Origin: JBEGQX01 sp041180805
GTDB lineage: Bacteria; Planctomycetota; Planctomycetia; Gemmatales; Gemmataceae
DNA: 16,130 nt
Reading direction: 5' to 3'
Assembly: GCA_041180805.1 (NCBI GenBank)
Contig: JBEGQX010000042.1
Span: 1 to 16,130 of the forward strand
Position 1 is the first letter of the stretch, and every line of letters starts with the position of its first letter. Both the position numbers and the translations under genes were made by a program. Of the stretch, positions 6,543 to 13,995 are shown piece by piece. The notes under the pieces are model-generated. The model worked only from the letters and a program-made list of their open reading frames with translations. It was not told the DNA's origin and made no database searches.

Positions 6543-8423
6543 ATGGATGCAACTATGGCAAGGATTCAGCTTTTACCTCCGGAAGTTATCAGTCAAATCG
6601 CCGCAGGCGAAATTATTGAAAGACCGGCCAGCATTGTCAAAGAACTGGTCGAAAATTCCCTCGATGCGGGTGCCGGGAAAATCGAGGTTGAAATTGAACA
6701 GGGGGGACTGGACTTAATTCGAGTGGTTGACGATGGTGGCGGCATTTACCCCGAAGACTTTCCCCTGGCACTTACCACTCACGCCACCAGCAAACTGACC
6801 AAAGCGGACGATCTTTTTGAAATACAAACCCTTGGTTTTAGGGGTGAAGCACTCGCATCGATCGCCAGTGTTTCGAAGTTTTTACTTCAATCCATTCCCC
6901 ATGACATTTCACAAGGGGCACAAGTTGAATGCAATGGCGGCATAACCCGGGAAATTTCTCCATGGAGTGGCTCGCCTGGGACAAGAATTGAAATCCGTCA
7001 TATTTTTTACAATGCACCGGTAAGAAGAAAGTTCCTGAAATCTGCCCCTGCGGAAACTGCCCAAATCACAGAAATGATGACCAGACTCATTCTGGCAAGG
7101 GCAGGTTCTAACTTCGAATCCAACCCAACACAATGGACATACAGGAACAATCAAAAACAAGTCTTTCACATCCCCAAGGGGGCAAAAATCGAGGAGGTAT
7201 TGGACAACTTACTGGGAAACGCAATTTCAAAACAATTACACCTTATCGATGCCAAACAACCCGGCTTACGATTAAGGGGATTTATCGGATCCCCAACCTC
7301 GGATAAAAGCACTTCAAGGTCACAGTATTTTTTCCTGAATGGAAGATGGTTCAAAGACAAGACGATCTCGCATGCATTACAGGAAGGTTATCGCGGCCAC
7401 CTGATGACCGGCAGATACCCTGTGGCATTTCTGTTTCTGGAACTCGACCCACAAATGGTGGATGTGAATGTGCATCCTTGCAAAACAGAGGTTCGTTTCA
7501 GGGACATCGGCACCATTCATCATCTGGTATTCCAGACGGTAAGAAACACCATCCTTGCCACCAATGCCTCCACTGCGATGCAATTCCCGGAACCTGACAT
7601 TTACACCCCTATAAAGACTAATTATTCAACATCCCTGGAAAAAAAAGAAATAACCCCCATACAGCCCCATAAAGATTTTGCGCTGACGAATCCCATTATC
7701 GAGAACAGGACAATACCTTTTCCAGAAATCACGAAGAGCCCGATTTTAAATTCAAAAGAAAATACCTTGGTGGCTACACAAAAACCCAAATACGAATTCA
7801 AGGAGCCACTCCTTCCAAATGTTGAATCCACAATTTTGGATTGCCCACCAGCCCCAAAAATAGTCCAAATTTATAATAGTTATCTTGTTATGGAAACGGA
7901 CGATGGAATCCTGGTCGTGGATCAGCACGCTTTGCATGAAAGGGTTTTGTTTGAACAGCTGAAAAAGAAATTTTCTGAAGGTGAACTGGATTGCCAAAAG
8001 CTTCTAATTCCAGAAATCATTGAATTTCCTGCCTTTCAAAAAGAATTAATCCTTTCACAGGTCCAGCAATTTGAAAAATTGGGGTTTAAGATAGGCGATT
8101 TTGGTGGTTCTAGCATTTGCTTGGAAAGTTTTCCCGCACTTCTTGGAAGAAAATCCCCTAAAACCCTTTTGGAATCGGTTGTAAATCAACTTTTTCTAAA
8201 GGACGAACTTCCATCCCGTGAGGCATTTTTCCATCAAACCCTCAGCACAATCGCCTGCCACAGTGCCGTTCGTGCCGGTGACAGCCTGTCTCAGGAAGAA
8301 ATGCTGCTTCTTTCCCAAATGCGCCATTTATCCAATTCAAATTACCATTGCCCACATGGTCGTCCAACGTCCCTACTTATTTCCAAGAATGACCTAGAGC
8401 GGCAATTTGGCAGGCTTGGTTAA
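6543..8423 (+). CDS. mutL: DNA mismatch repair protein MutL (endonuclease type)
   Basis: MutL links mismatch recognition by MutS to strand incision. The N-terminal GHKL ATPase is clear: QIAAGEIIERPASIVKELVENSLDAG (split across residues 18-43), DDGGGI (63-68), TSK (82-84) and GFRGEAL (98-104). A variable, polar linker spans about 355-430. The C-terminal dimerisation domain carries the endonuclease motif DQHA-x2-E-x4-E (D460 to E471), an ACHSAVRAGD motif near 571 and CPHGRP (603-608). This indicates a nicking MutL as in most bacteria lacking MutH, unlike E. coli MutL. At 626 residues it has normal length. The first ATG (6543) lies 11 nt after the regulator stop; the ATG at 6555 (MARIQLLPP) matches the usual family N-terminus better and may be the true start. 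No mutS is present in the window. Cotranscription with the upstream regulator gene is likely from spacing. Confidence 0.96.
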   Translation: MDATMARIQLLPPEVISQIAAGEIIERPASIVKELVENSLDAGAGKIEVEIEQGGLDLIRVVDDGGGIYPEDFPLALTTHATSKLTKADDLFEIQTLGFRGEALASIASVSKFLLQSIPHDISQGAQVECNGGITREISPWSGSPGTRIEIRHIFYNAPVRRKFLKSAPAETAQITEMMTRLILARAGSNFESNPTQWTYRNNQKQVFHIPKGAKIEEVLDNLLGNAISKQLHLIDAKQPGLRLRGFIGSPTSDKSTSRSQYFFLNGRWFKDKTISHALQEGYRGHLMTGRYPVAFLFLELDPQMVDVNVHPCKTEVRFRDIGTIHHLVFQTVRNTILATNASTAMQFPEPDIYTPIKTNYSTSLEKKEITPIQPHKDFALTNPIIENRTIPFPEITKSPILNSKENTLVATQKPKYEFKEPLLPNVESTILDCPPAPKIVQIYNSYLVMETDDGILVVDQHALHERVLFEQLKKKFSEGELDCQKLLIPEIIEFPAFQKELILSQVQQFEKLGFKIGDFGGSSICLESFPALLGRKSPKTLLESVVNQLFLKDELPSREAFFHQTLSTIACHSAVRAGDSLSQEEMLLLSQMRHLSNSNYHCPHGRPTSLLISKNDLERQFGRLG

Positions 8424-8458
8424 AACAGCAAAACAAACCGCAAATAGCTAAGAATCTG

Positions 8459-8482
8459 ACCTATACAGGGTTTAGGTTTTTT
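8459..8482 (+). terminator. Weak hairpin plus T-run between mutL and the FHA/coiled-coil gene
   Basis: ACCTA (8459-8463) can pair with TAGGT (8473-8477) around a 9-nt loop, and the T-run extends to 8482. The stem is only five pairs and AT-rich, so this is at best a weak intrinsic terminator. If real, it would separate mutL from the following gene. Confidence 0.2.
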
Positions 8483-8497
8483 CTTAATTATTGCTCC

Positions 8498-11400
8498 ATG
8501 GATTCGAATAGGGAAACAAATAAAGGATTGCTAAAAAATAAGGTTATTTACAACCAACAGGGAAAGTCCGTTCAAACATTCTTTTTTGACAACAGCTTTC
8601 TTGTTGGAACAGTTCCAGGTTGTGATTTAAGGCTTGGGGGAGTTGATTTACCACCTCTACTATTTCAAGTCATTCATGAAAGAAAGACTTATTCCATTAG
8701 GAAACTTGCATCTTTATCCGGCTTGACATTGAATGGCCTTTCCTTTGAAGAAAACCCCCTAAAAACTTCTGATATTTTGCGTTTAGGTGGATGGGAATTT
8801 GTTTTTGAAATTCATGAACTGGCCCCGGGAACAATTTTAAGGCACGATCCTCCGCAAGGAACTTCCAAACCCAAAAAACAAGAACTTTCACCACGAAAAC
8901 GCCAGACAAGCAAAAATAAAATGCTGCAATGGCTGGTAAAAAAAGTCCGTAAACGAAACTCGCAGCTAAAACTCAAGCATTTGGAACTTATGGAGGTAGA
9001 ACAGAAACTGGCGGATCGAGAAAAGACTGTTGCAGAAAAAGAATCAAGTCTTGCGTCAGAAAAATGCTTTTTGGAAACCCAACTACGACACCTCGGAGAA
9101 AGAAACCAGCAGGAAAAACAGGAAATTGAAAAACTAAGGGACAGCCTTGCCAACCAAAAGATGGATCTGGAACGGGAAAAGTCCCAGCTCACAAACTTTC
9201 AAGATCTACGGGATTCAGACCTGGCAAGAATAGCTCGATTTCAAGATATGGTGGATCGGAAATTTCAGCTTTTAAAAGAGCGCGCAAAGGAAGTTGACCG
9301 GAGAGGGGAGGAACTTCAAAAAGCCAGCAGGGATTTGGAAGAACAAGCTTTGCAAATTTCCGAAATGCACTCAAAGATTGAGAAAGACCGGCTTGAATCA
9401 GCGGCATTACAAGCAGAAAAAGACCTTCAATTGCAGGAAATCCGCCAGAAGTCTTCTGATCTCGAACATCAACTATCACAACTTGTACAGATGAAACTTT
9501 CATTGGAGAGTGCCAGGGAACAATTCCGCGCCAGGGAACAGTCTTTCCAGCAGCGATTTCTGGATTTTGAAATGGCGGAGTCGCTCCAAAAAAACAGGCT
9601 TGCCGAAATTCAAAGACTGGAAAATGAATTAAAACTGGAAAAACAGGCTCTTGAATCGGTAAGAGCCGCTGTGCAGACTCAAACAGAAACCTTGGAATCC
9701 AGAAAACAGCTTTTATTGAACCAGGAAACTGATTTATTGGCTCTTGGTCAGCAACTTGCCGAAAGGGATACCGATCTTCAAAGGCGGGAATCTTATCTTG
9801 CAAATGAAGAGTCCAGACTCAAAGAGGAACGCGCTAAGCTGAATGAGTCCATAACCAATCACTACACAAAAGAAAAAGAATACGATTCCACAGGCAAGTC
9901 GATCTCTCAAATGCAGGAAGCTCTCAGACTAAGATTTGAAGAAATCGAGGCACTTAGAAATGAATTGGCATTGAAAGACAATACTTTGGCTTTGGAATTG
10001 CAGAAATTACAGGATCGATCCAGGGATTTGGAACAGGAAAACCAGCAAACAGCAGAGAATTTGGCAAACATGCGCATTGAGCTGGAGAAGAAGGAACTCG
10101 AAATCACGGAAATGCGTGCGGACTTGGAAAAACAATTCCATTCACTTTCCAATGAAAGGCAAAGCCACAACGATATCAAACAGGAAATCTTTGACGCATT
10201 ACAACGGTTGGAAGAGGAAAAAACTAGCCACTCTCAAATCCAGGCGGACATCAATAGTCAGGAAGCAGCAAACAAACAATTCGGCTTGGAGCTTTCCGAA
10301 AAACTCAAAACACTGTCCATTGAACTCTCACTCAGGCAAAAAGAATCTGAGGATTCCCTTTCCAAACTATTGGGTGCAAGGGATTTGGTAAAGGATCATC
10401 TTGATGAGTTTTTTTCCTACGCAAAGGAAATTCGACAGGACCTTGAAGAACTCCGCAAAGAAGCAAGCTCTGAAGAAAATTCCTGCTTGAATCTTGAATC
10501 CAAATTAAACAAGGCAAAAGAAGAACACCGCCTTGCCATGGCATCCTTTAAGCAGCAACTAATCGAGTGGCACCAGAAAATTGCCGACATCAAGATCAGT
10601 CTTCAATCCGGAGAGTTTGAACTTGAGCGCAAGCGAACTCTATACGACCAACAAGCAATCGAAATTCGGCAACAATCAGAGCAGCTGGAGAAAAAAGAAG
10701 CACGACTCAGGGAAGAAGCCCAAATTGTGGAGACCAATAAAGCTGTTATTCAGGTACACTTGGAAGACATGCAAACCTGGTACCGTAAAAAGATCAGGGA
10801 ACTTTCACTTGGCGCACTTTCCGCAATCCCCAATCAATACCAAACCAATGACAAGGCATCTTATCCTTTATCTGAGGATATTGAACCTTCAGACAAAATG
10901 CTTGGCGATCAAATGATGGCATTGGGATTGATCGACAAAGATTCGCTAGCGGTACTTTTATCCGATGCAAAATCACGGCGCAACTCCCTTAGGCAATCTT
11001 TGCTTTCAGGTGGTTATTTAACTTTCTACCAACTGGCGTTAATTGAAACAGGAAACCTTTCCGCCCTTATGATAAATCGTTTTCGTGTCATAGATAAACT
11101 TCCCTCATCTTCCAGAGAAACAGCTTATTTAGTTTTTGATCCAAGCCACAACAGGGAATGCATCCTGAGGATACTTGCTGAATCTGAAATCACCGACCCC
11201 GTGCACCCGGATGAATTTCGCCAGCGTTTTATCACGGCTTGCACGATTCATCATGAAAATGTTGCCAAAACCTATGAGGTTCTGGAAATCATGTCAAAAC
11301 CCGCCGTCGTTTCAGAATATATCGATGGCGTTCCATTAGGAGATTACGCGGATGCTTGCGATAATCTCGGCACCTGGCTGAGGTTTGGCTGGCAAGCTGT

Positions 11401-11833
11401 GGCCGGTTTAGCGTCGATCCATGGAACTGGAATGACCTTTGGTTCCATCAACGAATCGAATTTAATTCTTCAATCCAATGGAATGCTTAAGTGGCACGGG
11501 GCAGGGCAACCACATTGGTTGGCAAAGGTTGCTGCAAATGAACATTTTACTTTAAAAAGCGATATTTCGAGCCTGGCTCAACTCTGCCTTTCCTGGATTG
11601 AGTCCTTTAAATCTTCTCTCGATTCCCAAGAACAAACCGAATCTTACTTAAGATGGCTCGAAGAAATATCTACCGAAACAACCTCCACCAATTTGAACGA
11701 ATGGCTGATTCGAATTGGCGAATTATTGAACGACCACGATTGCACCGATGAAACTTATGCCCAACAGGTGGCAAAATTGTTCAGCGAAAGTAACTCTTTT
11801 GAATTTAGGCAAATAAACGCCAGGGCAGCCTGA
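8498..11833 (+). CDS. FHA-like domain / long coiled coil / pseudokinase protein
   Basis: A 1111-residue protein of no recognised named family. Residues about 13-106 look like an FHA beta-sandwich (SFLVGTVPGCDLRLGG ... LSGLTLNG ... DILRLGGWEFVFEI), but the usual GR and SxxH phosphothreonine-binding residues are not evident. Residues about 107-150 are basic and proline-containing. Residues about 150-775 are an almost unbroken coiled coil rich in Glu, Lys, Gln and Leu, with no membrane segment. Residues about 806-860 form a helical module (LGLIDKDSLAVLL ... GGYLTFYQLALIETG) that commonly precedes kinase domains in planctomycetes. Residues about 862-1050 follow the protein-kinase fold (HHENVAKTYEVLE, then the hinge VVSEYIDGVPLGDYA, then the SDISSLAQLCL helix). 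The VAIK lysine, HRD catalytic loop (FGSINESN) and DFG (HGAG) are all lost. This suggests a scaffold rather than an enzyme. It ends 3 bp from the convergent dehydrogenase gene. Confidence 0.8.
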   Translation: MDSNRETNKGLLKNKVIYNQQGKSVQTFFFDNSFLVGTVPGCDLRLGGVDLPPLLFQVIHERKTYSIRKLASLSGLTLNGLSFEENPLKTSDILRLGGWEFVFEIHELAPGTILRHDPPQGTSKPKKQELSPRKRQTSKNKMLQWLVKKVRKRNSQLKLKHLELMEVEQKLADREKTVAEKESSLASEKCFLETQLRHLGERNQQEKQEIEKLRDSLANQKMDLEREKSQLTNFQDLRDSDLARIARFQDMVDRKFQLLKERAKEVDRRGEELQKASRDLEEQALQISEMHSKIEKDRLESAALQAEKDLQLQEIRQKSSDLEHQLSQLVQMKLSLESAREQFRAREQSFQQRFLDFEMAESLQKNRLAEIQRLENELKLEKQALESVRAAVQTQTETLESRKQLLLNQETDLLALGQQLAERDTDLQRRESYLANEESRLKEERAKLNESITNHYTKEKEYDSTGKSISQMQEALRLRFEEIEALRNELALKDNTLALELQKLQDRSRDLEQENQQTAENLANMRIELEKKELEITEMRADLEKQFHSLSNERQSHNDIKQEIFDALQRLEEEKTSHSQIQADINSQEAANKQFGLELSEKLKTLSIELSLRQKESEDSLSKLLGARDLVKDHLDEFFSYAKEIRQDLEELRKEASSEENSCLNLESKLNKAKEEHRLAMASFKQQLIEWHQKIADIKISLQSGEFELERKRTLYDQQAIEIRQQSEQLEKKEARLREEAQIVETNKAVIQVHLEDMQTWYRKKIRELSLGALSAIPNQYQTNDKASYPLSEDIEPSDKMLGDQMMALGLIDKDSLAVLLSDAKSRRNSLRQSLLSGGYLTFYQLALIETGNLSALMINRFRVIDKLPSSSRETAYLVFDPSHNRECILRILAESEITDPVHPDEFRQRFITACTIHHENVAKTYEVLEIMSKPAVVSEYIDGVPLGDYADACDNLGTWLRFGWQAVAGLASIHGTGMTFGSINESNLILQSNGMLKWHGAGQPHWLAKVAANEHFTLKSDISSLAQLCLSWIESFKSSLDSQEQTESYLRWLEEISTETTSTNLNEWLIRIGELLNDHDCTDETYAQQVAKLFSESNSFEFRQINARAA

Positions 11834-11836
11834 TTT

Positions 11837-13078
11837 TTAAGACAGCACATTTTGCCAAGACAAGACTCTTTCAGCCTTTGTTTTCAAAAAATCATCCTGA
11901 ATGCAGTCATGGTCCACCATCTTCAAGGCGACATCGAATTGAGTCAGATCCGTGTTTTCCGCATATTCCACCACCATTGGATCGTAGCATTTCACCAGCC
12001 AACCAGCGGATTGAAGCTTCCTTGCGATGCTTAAGGCTGGAGAATTACGAATATCCGCAACATTCTTTTTATAGGCCAAACCAGCAATCAAAACTGTTGA
12101 GAAACCGGGTTTCAGCCCCATATCAAGAAATAACTGATGCACTCGCCCTACAAACCAATCCACCTGATTGGCATTAATAAAACAGGATTCATTAAGCGCT
12201 TTTAATTGAACACCATTCACCCGGGCCACTTCCAAAAGATAATAGGGGTCAACGGGAATACAATGGCCCCCCACACCCGTACCTGGCCAAAAAGGCATGA
12301 AACCAAATGGCTTTGTTGCAGCAAGATTGATTATTTCAAAAACATTCAAACCCAAAACGCCTGTAAACCTTGAAAACTCGTTGATGAATGCAATGTTTAC
12401 ATTTCGAAAAGAATTCTCAAGCAATTTACACAGTTCAGCAACTTGTAGGCTGCTTGCTCTTACCACTGAAGAAAAAAGCGACTCTAAAAAGTATCCACCA
12501 ACAGTTTCGGAATGCTCATCCAACCCGGCATAAACTCTGGGAATATTTCCACATTCCCATACCTTGTTCCCAGGATCCTCCCTCTCTGGAGAAACAACCA
12601 GCAAAAAATCCTCTCCAGGTTTAAGCCCGGCGGCCTCCAATATTTTCAGGCCCAATTGGCAACAAGACCCGGGGAAAGAAGTGCTACTAATCACAACCAG
12701 AAATGGGCCCTTGGCATTTAATGCAAGATCATCGAAAGCCTTCACTAAAGCGGCAAGATCCGGCCTGCCAATCCACTCCGGGGTTGGAACACATATCCAG
12801 TAAATGTCACACCCGGCCAATGAAGCCGAATCATCAAAAAAAACCTCTTCGCCTACAGACAATAGGTTTGCCATGGCTGAACCAGGCAGGATGTTTTTAA
12901 CGCAATTTCCCGCACGCAAAGCAGAAATCCTGCCGGCATCGATATCAAAACCTCGAATTTTATACCCTGCGTATTTTGCCAGATTCAAGATTGGCAAACC
13001 AACATAACCCAAGCCAATAACGCAAACTCGCGCACTTTTTTGTTTAACAGACTGAATTAAAGTCTCAAAGGCGGTCAT
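11837..13078 (-). CDS. Nucleotide-sugar dehydrogenase (UDP-GlcNAc/UDP-glucose 6-dehydrogenase family)
   Basis: A 413-residue cytosolic enzyme expected to oxidise C6 of a UDP-sugar in two NAD+-dependent steps to the uronic acid. The N-terminal Rossmann loop is GLGYVG (22-27). The catalytic thiohemiacetal cysteine is C273 in GVGGHCIPVDPYYL. The helix around ELCKLLENSFRNVNIAFINE (about 215-234) carries the conserved Lys and Asn. The SPEREDPG segment (163-170) resembles the WbpA/TviB branch (UDP-N-acetylglucosamine or -galactosamine 6-dehydrogenases) more than classical UDP-glucose dehydrogenase, so an acidic amino-sugar precursor for capsule or O-antigen is the best guess. The C-terminal substrate-binding domain is complete. 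No glycosyltransferases are nearby. It is the last gene of the rny-ymdB-dehydrogenase run and its start codon lies within a 41-bp direct repeat. Substrate remains uncertain. Confidence 0.88.
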   Translation of the reverse strand: MTAFETLIQSVKQKSARVCVIGLGYVGLPILNLAKYAGYKIRGFDIDAGRISALRAGNCVKNILPGSAMANLLSVGEEVFFDDSASLAGCDIYWICVPTPEWIGRPDLAALVKAFDDLALNAKGPFLVVISSTSFPGSCCQLGLKILEAAGLKPGEDFLLVVSPEREDPGNKVWECGNIPRVYAGLDEHSETVGGYFLESLFSSVVRASSLQVAELCKLLENSFRNVNIAFINEFSRFTGVLGLNVFEIINLAATKPFGFMPFWPGTGVGGHCIPVDPYYLLEVARVNGVQLKALNESCFINANQVDWFVGRVHQLFLDMGLKPGFSTVLIAGLAYKKNVADIRNSPALSIARKLQSAGWLVKCYDPMVVEYAENTDLTQFDVALKMVDHDCIQDDFLKTKAERVLSWQNVLS

Positions 13079-13111
13079 TTTTAAAAACCATTACTAAAAC
13101 GCCTACAAGCT
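13071..13111. repeat. 41-bp imperfect direct repeat, copy 1 (at dehydrogenase start)
   Basis: This copy matches 13142-13182 at 40 of 41 positions (A at 13105, G at 13176). It spans the first three codons of the dehydrogenase gene (ATG at 13078) and the upstream bases. On the minus strand it also contains a remnant of the end of the ymdB-like gene, with one base changed. Copies are offset by 71 bp, with 30 unrelated bases between them. Confidence 0.9.
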
Positions 13112-13149
13112 ATAAAGGGAATCAATATCAAATTGAACCCTGCGGTCAT
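13081..13149 (-). CDS. 22-codon mini-ORF in the repeat (possible leader peptide)
   Basis: The second repeat copy carries a duplicate of the dehydrogenase start (ATG ACC GC) at 13149. From it a frame of 22 codons runs to a TAA at 13083-13081, which ends 2 nt before the real dehydrogenase ATG. Its first residues (Met-Thr-Ala) equal those of the dehydrogenase; the rest is unlike any protein I recognise. It may be a fossil of the duplication, or it may be translated and couple ribosomes to the next start. No coding signature beyond the open frame supports it. Confidence 0.2.
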   Translation of the reverse strand: MTAGFNLILIPFIACRRFSNGF

Positions 13150-13182
13150 TTTTAAAAACCATTACTAAAACGCCTGCAAGCT
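13142..13182. repeat. 41-bp imperfect direct repeat, copy 2 (at ymdB 3' end)
   Basis: This copy holds the last codons and the TAG stop (13167-13165) of the ymdB-like gene, then the bases that, on the minus strand, repeat the dehydrogenase ribosome-binding region and start codon. Because it contains the functional gene end, it is probably the donor and copy 1 the derived junction, or the two arose from a longer tandem duplication that later lost homology in the 30-bp middle. Confidence 0.9.
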
Positions 13183-13995
13183 TTCGATTTCACTTTCCCG
13201 AAGATGCACCCTTCTTATAGAAACCGCATTGCCAGTGCTTGAACTTATCTCTATCAGGGCACCGGAAAGCCTGGGGTCTTCGTTTGCTACTTCGAACGAC
13301 CTGTGAACAAATCTCAAGGTGGCTTCCATCACTGGCTCCACACTTCTACCAAGAATGCTTTTATAAGGGCCCGTCATACCCAAATCACACAAAAACGCGG
13401 TTTGCCCTTCCATAATATGCTCATCCGCCGTTGGAATGTGAGTGTGCGTTCCAAGTACGGCACCAACTCTACCTGCAAGATAGTTGCCCAAAAGGTATTT
13501 ATCCGCTGTAGCCTCAGCATGAACATCAACGACGATAATTTTTCGCCCCTGCGGAAGGGCATCAAGCACAGAATCAATCGCCCGAAACGGGCAGTCAACC
13601 GGTCGCATAAAGGTTCGCCCCATCAGGCAAATCGCGTAAACCTTTAATCCTCCAGGAAGATCGTGTTCGGCAAATAATTTACCTGGTGCTCCTTGAGGAT
13701 AATTAGCTGGCCTGCAAATGGTATTATCAGATTCCAGCACTGATGTTATTTCTTGTTTTTTGTAAACATGGTCCCCAAGGGTGACCAAATCCACCCCTGA
13801 ATTCTTGATCTTCTTAAAAGCACCGGGAGTAAGGCCAGACCCCCCTGAGGCGTTTTCCGCATTTGCAACCACAACATCAATATTTAATTTCTTTCGCAAG
13901 GCTGGCAGATGCTTTTGCAATAAGTTCACCCCAGGGTCACCAACTATATCCCCAAGGACTAAAACCCTTACCAAAGGATGACTACTACCTTGCAA
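13165..13995 (-). CDS. ymdB: YmdB-like metallophosphoesterase (TIGR00282 family)
   Basis: A dinuclear-metal phosphodiesterase of the family of Bacillus subtilis YmdB, which hydrolyses cyclic nucleotides and affects biofilm and motility decisions. Motifs in order (276-residue form): GDIVGDPG (15-22), ANAENASGGSG (44-54), TLGDHVYKK (72-80), VDVHAEATADK (156-166), GTHTHIPTADEHI (182-194) and CDLGMTGP (203-210). The metal-binding acidic and histidine residues are present, except that the usual GNH reads GDH (D75). Length is close to the ~265 of the family. It starts inside the last codons of rny: the TTG at 13995 overlaps rny by 11 nt, and another TTG at 13974 would give 269 residues, so the exact start is open; no ATG is available there. 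Overlap implies translational coupling to rny, a gene order known in Firmicutes and elsewhere. The stop lies in a direct repeat. Confidence 0.9.
   Translation of the reverse strand: MQGSSHPLVRVLVLGDIVGDPGVNLLQKHLPALRKKLNIDVVVANAENASGGSGLTPGAFKKIKNSGVDLVTLGDHVYKKQEITSVLESDNTICRPANYPQGAPGKLFAEHDLPGGLKVYAICLMGRTFMRPVDCPFRAIDSVLDALPQGRKIIVVDVHAEATADKYLLGNYLAGRVGAVLGTHTHIPTADEHIMEGQTAFLCDLGMTGPYKSILGRSVEPVMEATLRFVHRSFEVANEDPRLSGALIEISSSTGNAVSIRRVHLRESEIESLQAF

Noticed and set aside
9189..9803. 204-codon open frame on the minus strand opposite the coiled-coil gene
   Set aside because: Coiled-coil genes rich in Gln, Glu and Lys codons commonly leave long open antisense frames; no domain or ribosome site is visible.
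8999..10840. Repetitive look of the coiled-coil coding region as a possible DNA tandem repeat
   Set aside because: The similarity is heptad-like at protein level only; I could not find DNA units repeated in register.
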